The translations under genes were made by a program, and so were the position numbers. Source: Desulfobacteraceae bacterium UBA5623 (GTDB lineage: Bacteria; Desulfobacterota; DSM-4660; Desulfatiglandales; Desulfatiglandaceae). Taken from it: DNA of 10,195 nt. Each line of letters starts with the position of its first letter. Positions within the stretch are counted from its first letter, which is position 1. This document shows, piece after piece, positions 7,301-10,195 of the stretch. A model generated the notes under the pieces. It saw only the letters and a list, made by a program, of their open reading frames with translations. It had not been told where the DNA came from and searched no databases. The stretch covers positions 1 through 10,195 of the forward strand of contig DIKH01000396.1 in NCBI GenBank assembly GCA_002424495.1. The letters run 5' to 3'.

Positions 7301-9286
7301 ATGCAATGCGGCTATCGTGGATGTGTGCCGGATCAGCCCGCAGACTGACCCGCTCATGAATTGACCCTCCTCAGAATGCGTTTTTTCATCAAGATGCGGG
7401 CCACCGGGGACTTTGACTCCCCTGGATGCTATCAAAAGACTTCCGGCGCTCATGGCCTCGATCCGGCGTCGAAAGGCGTCTTCGTCCTCCCCGCCCGAAA
7501 CCATTTTCCTTTCAAGGGCGCAGATGGCCTCTATCTTGGGGGTCTTAAGCGAACGTACCCTCAGCCCGACACTTGTGCCCGTAATGGTTGTCAGCCCGTG
7601 CCCCGATTCCAGGATCATGCGTTGGTAGAGAGGACTTAATGCGCCGCTGTCAACGATTTCCCTTGTGGCAAGATAGGCAGTACCCATCTGGATGGCGTCC
7701 GCCCCGAGCATTGCTGCGCGAAAAGCAGTTTCATTGTCATATATTCCCCCTGCCAGTATCAGATAACGGTCATTAAAAAGACTTGGGTTCCGTCTTTTAA
7801 ACTCCAGGGCTATCTGAGCCAGGGTGAGCATGGAATGGGTCCCCACGTGCCCTCCTGCCTCGTTTCCCTCCAGCACCAGAAAGCGGGCACCTGATGTGAG
7901 GGCCATACTCATCAGGGCCTCGTCCGGCGCAATATAAATGACTTCGATACCCTTTTCACGAAATTTTGCAATATAAGAAGGCTCCCCTGCTGCGATCACT
8001 ACGAAGGGTGGGCGCATCTGCAATATCCAGTCTGTCTGCTGATCACGATAAGGGTTTTCTGCAAGGGCTATCATATTTATTGCAAAAGGCCGATTGCCCA
8101 TTATCTCAGCCAGGTTGCCCAAATCATGATCCAGTTGTCCTTTGTTTTTCATCCCCAGTGCTATGGTAGGAAGCGCACCTGCCTCTGCCACGGCCAGGGC
8201 AAAGGCAGGAACGTCGGTTATCCAGGTCATGGCACCCTGAATAAAGGGAAATTTGGTTCCCAATCTTTTCGCCGCATGGCTGTTGAGTAATCTATCCTTT
8301 GTCTCAGCCGCTTCATGGCAGAGCCGTTCAATTTCTCTGACAAAACCTTCAAGTGCTTTCCCAGTGGACTTTCCGAAACGTTGGGCAAAAGATTCTGCAA
8401 ATGCCGCTTCAGGACCCAGTGGGATGATTTCCGTACTGCTTAAGCAGCTTTCAAGGGCCGGTATGGACACTTTGTGAATGCGACTTACAAGGGAATGTCG
8501 CGCCCTTGCCGTGATCTCACCTTGGCAAAGGGAGTCTGCATGGGATTCCAGTTTTTTAACGGCAATGGAATTGCCCTTGTCGAAGAGGCGGCAAAACACC
8601 CCCAGCCTCTGACCGATCAGTCTTGTGTGGTCCGGCTGCAGCCTGGTCAAACGCTCGCGCAGGTTGTCATCAATTTCAACCATGCTGGTCAGCCAGTGGA
8701 GGCTTTCAAAGACGATGCCCGTGACGCCGCTGGTGAGAAAGGCCGCGGCTGCCTCCGGGGTGGCAATGCCGCCCCATATGATCAGATCCTTTCGGTATTG
8801 CCGCGGCATCTGCCTTGCAATAGAATAAAGGATTCCTGTTGTCTCAGCGCTTACAAAGCCTGCGGCCTCCGAACCTTTTATGGCAATGGCCCCGACAGTA
8901 CGATCCATTTGGACAATGCTTGCCAAAAGCTCCGGATCCCCTGTGATCGGAATAACATTGTATTTTAAGGAGAGGTTTTCCAGTCGTTCAAGGAAGATAT
9001 CCTGATGGATATCTGTCAGTGCCTGATTATATTCAACCCAAATGGTGTTGGCGCAGGATTTCTCCATAAAGTCGGTCAGCGTAATATCCAGGAAATAATC
9101 CGGGGTGATCTTGACATGTTTAGCGCCAGCCACTCTTAATGCTTGGGCATATTGCATCGGCATTAAGGCGCTGAAATCGAATATGGCGCATATCCCGGTA
9201 CTACGAGCCATGCCCACCACAGAACTGGTGATTTGCTGAGCCCGCCAGACAAAGGCGAAATAGGGATTAGAGTCCCGGTCAAGCAT
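1337..9286 (-). CDS. Single-chain iterative type I polyketide/fatty-acid synthase (ER'-ER-KS-AT-ACP-KR-DH), PfaD-PfaA-like fusion
   Basis: Cytoplasmic megasynthase, 2649 residues from the preferred start. Residues are numbered here from the in-frame ATG at 9307; subtract 7 for the preferred start. Domains in order: degenerate FMN-type barrel (15-240), helical linker (240-345), FabK/PfaD-like enoyl reductase (346-640, His487), ketosynthase (703-1158, Cys905/His1046/His1082), acyltransferase (1258-1550, Ser1346), Pro/Ala-rich linker (1560-1704), one ACP (1705-1782, Ser1738), ketoreductase with its structural half (1840-2335, Ser2225/Tyr2238), hot-dog dehydratase (2380-2650, His2388). From KS onward this is the order of PfaA of PUFA synthases. 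The ER, a separate protein (PfaD) in that family, is fused in front. Thioesterase, chain-length factor, glycerol acyltransferase and a second ACP are absent. By inference it extends a chain iteratively, probably with malonyl units, and reduces each beta-carbon. Start: the ATG at 9284-9286 has GGAGG 8 bases upstream; the ATG at 9305-9307 has no Shine-Dalgarno. First gene of a two-gene operon with the GNAT gene. Confidence 0.93.
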   Translation of the reverse strand: MLDRDSNPYFAFVWRAQQITSSVVGMARSTGICAIFDFSALMPMQYAQALRVAGAKHVKITPDYFLDITLTDFMEKSCANTIWVEYNQALTDIHQDIFLERLENLSLKYNVIPITGDPELLASIVQMDRTVGAIAIKGSEAAGFVSAETTGILYSIARQMPRQYRKDLIIWGGIATPEAAAAFLTSGVTGIVFESLHWLTSMVEIDDNLRERLTRLQPDHTRLIGQRLGVFCRLFDKGNSIAVKKLESHADSLCQGEITARARHSLVSRIHKVSIPALESCLSSTEIIPLGPEAAFAESFAQRFGKSTGKALEGFVREIERLCHEAAETKDRLLNSHAAKRLGTKFPFIQGAMTWITDVPAFALAVAEAGALPTIALGMKNKGQLDHDLGNLAEIMGNRPFAINMIALAENPYRDQQTDWILQMRPPFVVIAAGEPSYIAKFREKGIEVIYIAPDEALMSMALTSGARFLVLEGNEAGGHVGTHSMLTLAQIALEFKRRNPSLFNDRYLILAGGIYDNETAFRAAMLGADAIQMGTAYLATREIVDSGALSPLYQRMILESGHGLTTITGTSVGLRVRSLKTPKIEAICALERKMVSGGEDEDAFRRRIEAMSAGSLLIASRGVKVPGGPHLDEKTHSEEGQFMSGSVCGLIRHTSTIAALHRELAEGDFTPVSPQFARKKIQVVYKNARKKGTTERIAITGMAMVNSLGNSPREVWEASLALKSGVIEAPRIKLDLTRFYDPNPRANGKTYCKVGAFHNLTVSRKDLGIPPQDFRTMSGSTKQTLWLAGHAINQSGILESGIRPERIGVLVSQNSGEAASTIMDLGIYVNIHDIIHAMQDIIPITPEQESAIENHIKSGIIGVDDTTLLGRLNCAASGFICNKYGFMGPSHSVSAACATSLVALHSAVQMINNNIIDAAVVGGGEEILRPAHYLEFSALGALAGISNNERPPRELSRPFDAARDGMVLGEGGAMIVIERESVARRRGANICAYITGIGASNNNRGMVESLAETQQIAIRSSFEDAGYTPNEVDMVECHATGTVQGDVEEVKALRDFFPSGKSTTLTSFKSQIGHTLGASGLNSLIHGVMAMQEGIFPPTLNYQTPDPEIALEAWGFHVPIKPEDWPQPAGPRRLMVNAFGFGGSNYVVQLEQCQNDSDEVFVSLPDSEQALGYAHSEISMPMEIDGLCFYTGQVQGKPYRLSVVADDDKQARKKVAAFPPIKHGMLSPRLLREMARAGIFISQEGTSSPPLAFVFAGQGTHYQGMGKELYETFPLIREWMDRIAAVADFDILDLLFNSREEDLQKTRWQQPALFTMEYAMVQYLMSMGVIPQALAGHSLGELVALCAAGVFSYEDGFHIVNKRAQCMDKAAGLSVDPGAMIAVDGPLEMLKAKIAERENIFFTNFNSPHQIVLGGGTDNIQGLMEELQKEGCRTTRLKVSMAFHSPIMKVIHDEMEAYIADMLFHAPGIPVISNTTMRPFPSDPDEIKKIVMAHLESPVHWMQNVTTLWNDHDIRLFVEIGPKDTLCNMISEITEQAQCINTCEPEKESFTFRTAMARLFTMSQLKPLKSPDRIDLARASAATLSVAEKTAATPADNPVSAIIQREINAFILESFGRILRPQILSAIKREIDPSFSYERLEDLLPPCSNVTPPAQVSIPEKRMPSFKIIQEAQPSAKNIPPSMSFDQRHPAPAEGSQMEQIIRIIMDATGYERDEIEPDMDIRQDLAIRSSRLPVIMDAAERTFGITIALEDFIGVRSIKDMSDRISEIMSRDGKTITAAPPEAGTPIAPAVEAHTAPSENEDFSKLPPLMRLVLSEAPLEKTPVNPLGLKQGVTVAVIHGGAYSGLASELGDLLSRKYRLRTVSVNMVGRKGKNGGYDLRTAEGAKKASDYLTSLKSLAGIILALDEQSCIELEEVQDITKLLTGFFSSMKALLHSQAKRFCLVIRRGLLTDSPSAIAAEGVLGMYLAAAQEYSSMMFRSVSLDMDTDIQLAMDLALDRDNPVVQIVYRGQDPFTLQITNHPIKPTEPLEPIELRREDVVVISGGARGITSHMARALAPFGVKLALLGRTELQPLVDDNGSPMTGQTTQEALRRIVTKRYPGITADSLEIEIKKAMASAEVTNTLKCLSDLGLKAEYYTCDVSDVQQTTEVVDKILKRYGKIDCIIHGAGILRDSFMEFMNPEDFSQVIDVKLLGFWNLLLEASGHGLRMVVGLSSIAAVLGNPGQVNYCAASRSLWAAINAVKTDNGPIVTKTLMLPPIEGLGMAADPEIKDLMKLRGMDKSYIHVNELTGLFLRELFLSTHDQRLAIWARAIPQTKIVRMNLNEPVTAADGLYSAGVTFERYHLPMIREVRLLNLEKGELEVRRNFSPEHDLWLLDHSPFKFLKHPIVSGIMAIETFLETAHVLYPHLRPLSISNVEYKDILMCPPGTGREARIVLNTQKGHKGQKLCDVLFSSRDISPTGRPLDHWTTNYQGQVILGGHTPSLSDWPDFTVSPDLLDTRPLAREEIAKKYQDRSNLQGRYRVLYALDGTGPGVISGSMIYRESSDFSGLTRVLYQYPPYLLEALAHMAFFYVIIRDEKETRNMIPASIGEICVTRSVKPGESILMAARVKSQDKDGLTWDACATDENNIIIMQVKSLEMKWFTE
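1358..2170 (-). other. Domain: C-terminal double hot-dog dehydratase (DH)
   Basis: Residues 2380-2650. The first hot-dog begins LLDHSPFKFLKHPIVSGIMAIE, where His2388 stands at the catalytic His of PKS dehydratases (H-x8-P pattern). The second hot-dog contains YPPYLLEALAHM (2568-2579), in which Glu2574 and His2578 occupy the positions of the usual Asp and Gln/His. It would dehydrate the beta-hydroxyacyl-ACP made by the KR. The Asp-to-Glu replacement makes activity likely rather than certain. Confidence 0.72.
2303..3790 (-). other. Domain: ketoreductase (KR), structural plus catalytic Rossmann halves
   Basis: Residues 1840-2335. The N-terminal structural half (about 1840-2030) lacks a nucleotide motif. 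The catalytic half begins VVVISGGARGIT (2048-2059, NADPH loop). Lys2201, Ser2225 (in GLSSIAAVLG) and Tyr2238 (in GQVNYCAAS) fill the catalytic positions. The Asn usually four residues after Tyr is Ser2242. LRD at 2181-2183 occupies the place of the LDD motif of B-type KRs, which suggests a D-configured beta-hydroxy product. A roughly 60-residue insertion (about 2082-2142) after the first Rossmann turn resembles that of PfaA-type KRs. Confidence 0.85.
3962..4195 (-). other. Domain: single acyl carrier protein (ACP) with atypical phosphopantetheine site
   Basis: Residues 1705-1782 fit the four-helix ACP pattern: helix I, then EIEPDMDIRQDLAIRSSRLPVI at the start of helix II, then a VRSIKDMSDRI helix. 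The attachment serine should be Ser1738, aligned with the Ser of the usual (G/A)-I-D-S motif, but Arg replaces the preceding Asp and a second Ser (1739) follows. It is the only recognisable ACP in the protein. PUFA-synthase PfaA proteins normally carry a run of several. Confidence 0.8.
4658..5536 (-). other. Domain: malonyl-type acyltransferase (AT)
   Basis: Residues 1258-1550. It opens with FVFAGQGTHYQGMG and carries the nucleophile elbow GHSLGE (Ser1346). NKRAQCM supplies the carboxylate-binding Arg1371, and MAFHSP (1449-1454) supplies the catalytic His1452. The AFH pattern and a small residue after the nucleophile resemble malonyl-CoA-specific domains rather than methylmalonyl ones (YASH type). 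Malonyl specificity is therefore inferred, although Met stands in the first position of the usual HAFH motif. Confidence 0.88.
5834..7201 (-). other. Domain: beta-ketoacyl synthase (KS)
   Basis: Residues 703-1158. It begins with a typical ERIAITGMAMVNSLG strand. The condensation triad is intact: Cys905 in VSAACATSL, His1046 in VECHATGT and His1082 in KSQIGHTLGASG, followed by the C-terminal NAFGFGGSN signature (1145-1153). The nucleophile context SAACATS is closer to FabF and PUFA-synthase KS domains than to the DTACSSS of modular polyketide synthases. It performs decarboxylative Claisen condensation on the ACP. No companion chain-length-factor domain is present. Confidence 0.93.
7388..9265 (-). 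other. Domain: tandem FMN-type enoyl-reductase barrels, the first degenerate
   Basis: Residues 15-640 of the synthase hold two related TIM-barrel segments of the nitronate monooxygenase/FabK/PfaD family. The second (346-640) is canonical: an N-terminal FPFIQGAMTWITD strand, the catalytic-loop motif GNEAGGHVG (481-489, His487 where FabK has its active histidine), and a flavin-phosphate strand LAGGIYDNETAF followed by GADAIQMGT. The first (15-240) aligns with it at GSEAAGFVS (145-153) and at GGIATPEAAAAF (179-190), but Phe151 replaces the histidine and the segment is shorter. By family knowledge this type of reductase saturates trans-2-enoyl-ACP using NAD(P)H and FMN. The first copy is inferred to be structural. 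Confidence 0.8.
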
Positions 9287-9294
9287 TGTAGTTG

Positions 9295-9299
9295 CCTCC
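9295..9299 (-). promoter_or_regulatory. Ribosome-binding site deciding the synthase start
   Basis: On the minus strand GGAGG lies 8 bases before the ATG at 9284-9286. This site is inside the reading frame opened by the ATG at 9305-9307, seven codons upstream, which itself has only AT-rich sequence in front of it. The downstream ATG is therefore the better start. The residues between the two ATGs add no conserved domain sequence. Confidence 0.75.
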
Positions 9300-9325
9300 G
9301 AAAGCATAATATTTTTAGACCGTTA

Positions 9326-9354
9326 AATAAAACACAGTAATGGATGTTTTTCAA
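9326..9354 (-). promoter_or_regulatory. Candidate sigma-70 promoter of the synthase-GNAT operon
   Basis: On the minus strand, a -35 box TTGAAA (9349-9354, five of six consensus bases) is separated by 17 bases from a -10 box TTTATT (9326-9331, four of six). The -10 box is preceded by an extended-minus-10 TGT (9332-9334). Transcription would start near 9319, giving a leader of about 33 bases to the ATG at 9286, and only about 12 bases to the ATG at 9307. Pattern match only. Confidence 0.5.
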
Positions 9355-9371
9355 CCTATTTTGGATTGCCA

Positions 9372-9387
9372 CTGATTCTTGAATCAG
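9372..9387. promoter_or_regulatory. Perfect inverted repeat CTGATTC-TT-GAATCAG, candidate operator
   Basis: Two perfect 7-base arms flank a central TT. It lies about 18 bases upstream of the candidate -35 box of the synthase promoter, around -53 to -68, which would suit an activator or a dimeric regulator. As a hairpin the loop would be very tight, and no T-run follows in a useful direction, so a protein-binding site is likelier than a terminator. The regulator is unknown. Confidence 0.4.
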
Positions 9388-9492
9388 AAAAAAAGCTGAT
9401 GCAACTTATCCGGGCGCCTGCCTGGTCGCACGAATCAACTTGATAATATTGCTTTTTACGCATAAATGCTGGCTTGCCTTGGCATTCGTTTT

Positions 9493-9504
9493 AAACATAT
9501 GTTT
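9493..9504. promoter_or_regulatory. 12-base palindrome AAACATATGTTT in the divergent spacer
   Basis: A perfect 12-base palindrome roughly midway between the two divergent promoter candidates and about 27 bases upstream of the asnA -35 box. It could bind a dimeric regulator, but short AT-rich palindromes also arise by chance in spacers like this one. Confidence 0.25.
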
Positions 9505-9530
9505 GGATCTCCCCGTCAACAGGAAGATTT

Positions 9531-9558
9531 TTTACTTCTTATCAATTTGTAATATAAG
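9531..9558 (+). promoter_or_regulatory. Candidate sigma-70 promoter of asnA
   Basis: A -35 box TTTACT (9531-9536, four of six) is followed after 16 bases by a -10 box TATAAG (9553-9558, five of six). Transcription would begin near 9565, leaving a leader of about 80 bases. A second TATAAG at 9609-9614 lacks a good -35 partner. Pattern match only. Confidence 0.4.
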
Positions 9559-9631
9559 AAAAGGCTGTTTGCAAACCGGCTTCGATCATGATAAGAAAGC
9601 CCTTCACTTATAAGGCGGTTTGGATCATTTG

Positions 9632-9638
9632 AAAGGAG
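9632..9638 (+). promoter_or_regulatory. Ribosome-binding site of asnA
   Basis: AAAGGAG lies 6 bases before the ATG at 9645. An in-frame TGA at 9630-9632 closes the frame just upstream, so this ATG is the first possible ATG start. Confidence 0.8.
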
Positions 9639-9644
9639 AGAGAG

Positions 9645-10195
9645 ATGGTATTTGATAAAAAAGCTGATCTGGCGGGTCCTGGTATCAGTACTTACGAAGA
9701 GGTAGAGAAAATTCTCCCCGACGACTATGAGGCGCTGGTGGGACCAAAGGACAGAATGAAGGCGCTATTCAAGGTCAAGAATTTTATTGAGGAAAACCTC
9801 TGCAAGGAACTCAACCTGTTTATGGTTCAGGTTCCGCTCATTGTGACCAAAGCGAGCGGTGTCAACGACTACCTCGACAGGGACGGTTCACGTACGCCCA
9901 TTGATTTTCCCTGCGGTCTCGGACTTGAGAAACGAATTGAGGCACAGGTGGTCCAGGCTGCGACAAAATGGAAACGGATGGCCCTGAAACAGTTCGGCTG
10001 TGAAGTGGGCGAAGGCATCTGCACGGACATGAGGGCTGTGCGCAAGGACTACTTCCTTGACCATGACCACAGCGCCTATGTGGATCAGTGGGACTGGGAA
10101 CGCGTTATTACGAGCGACATGCGAAATCTGAATTTTCTGCGGAGCATCGTCGAGAAGATCTGGACGGTCATATACGAGGCAGGCAGGATGGTCAG
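9645..10195 (+). CDS. asnA: Aspartate-ammonia ligase (ammonia-dependent asparagine synthetase A), 5' part
   Basis: Cytoplasmic enzyme making asparagine from aspartate, ATP and ammonia, with an aspartyl-adenylate intermediate on a class II aminoacyl-tRNA-synthetase fold. The first 183 residues are present and the frame runs off the right edge with no stop; the family is usually about 330-350 residues, so roughly half is here. Recognition rests on KWKR (109-111 region), GEGICTDMRAVRKD (122-135) and especially YVDQWDWERV (145-154). Asp75, Arg133 and Gln148 align with the Escherichia coli active-site Asp46, Arg100 and Gln116. An N-terminal extension of about 30 residues before the conserved core (AMKALFKVKNFIEE-like helix) distinguishes it from the E. 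coli form. It is divergent from the synthase operon, so a functional link is not implied. Start set by the strong ribosome-binding site. Confidence 0.93.
   Translation, partial: MVFDKKADLAGPGISTYEEVEKILPDDYEALVGPKDRMKALFKVKNFIEENLCKELNLFMVQVPLIVTKASGVNDYLDRDGSRTPIDFPCGLGLEKRIEAQVVQAATKWKRMALKQFGCEVGEGICTDMRAVRKDYFLDHDHSAYVDQWDWERVITSDMRNLNFLRSIVEKIWTVIYEAGRMV

Larger units (their letters stand above)
9308..9631. other. Divergent intergenic spacer, AT-rich
   Basis: This spacer lies between the start region of the synthase gene (minus strand) and asnA (plus strand). It is richer in A and T than the flanking genes and has no convincing open reading frame. It holds one promoter candidate in each direction, a 7+7 inverted repeat (9372-9387) and a 12-base palindrome (9493-9504). 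No riboswitch-like fold, tRNA or rho-independent terminator was recognised by eye. Confidence 0.7.

Noticed and set aside
8474..8968. 164-codon plus-strand frame opposite the first ER barrel
   Set aside because: Antisense to the synthase with low-quality composition and no motif; considered a shadow.
9163..9372. 69-codon minus-strand frame crossing the synthase start
   Set aside because: Out of frame with the synthase, overlaps its N-terminus and promoter, and shows no recognisable motif.
9609..9614. Second TATAAG as an alternative asnA -10 box
   Set aside because: No acceptable -35 hexamer at 16-18 bases upstream, and it would leave a shorter leader; the 9531-9558 pair fits better.
9645..10195. 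asnA as part of the synthase pathway, for example supplying asparagine as an acyl acceptor
   Set aside because: Only divergent adjacency supports it; asnA is a common housekeeping gene and nothing in the sequence links the two.

Overview
The window looks like a chromosomal segment from an anaerobic bacterium of the Desulfobacterota type (the former sulfate-reducing or syntrophic Deltaproteobacteria). This is inferred from protein character and mid-range GC with AT-rich spacers; no rRNA or other phylogenetic marker is present. I see no mobile element, tRNA, rRNA or CRISPR array.

Layout. Bases 1-196 are a short AT-rich stretch with no convincing gene. Positions 197-1324 (minus strand) encode a 375-residue double GNAT-fold acyltransferase. 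Directly upstream of it, positions 1337-9286 (minus strand) encode a 2649-residue single-chain type I polyketide/fatty-acid synthase. A spacer of about 360 bases (9287-9644) then holds two divergent promoter candidates and two palindromes. From 9645 to the right edge (plus strand) runs the first half of asnA, the ammonia-dependent aspartate-ammonia ligase.

The megasynthase is the centre of interest. Its domain order is degenerate enoyl reductase (ER)-like TIM barrel, FabK/PfaD-like ER, ketosynthase, acyltransferase, one acyl carrier protein (ACP), ketoreductase, C-terminal hot-dog dehydratase. From the ketosynthase onward this is the order of PfaA of the polyunsaturated fatty-acid (PUFA) synthases. 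Here the normally separate PfaD-type reductase is fused to the N-terminus, there is one ACP instead of a tandem array, and no chain-length factor, thioesterase, lipid acyltransferase or phosphopantetheinyl transferase is visible. All enzymes of one full elongation and reduction cycle are on one chain, so an iterative lipid-like synthase is the best reading.

The GNAT gene starts 12 bases after the synthase stop codon, and its ribosome-binding site overlaps that stop, so the two are very probably one operon and translationally coupled. The working model is that the synthase builds an acyl chain and the GNAT protein moves that chain, or another acyl group, onto an amine or hydroxyl acceptor. asnA is transcribed divergently and is probably a housekeeping neighbour rather than part of the pathway.
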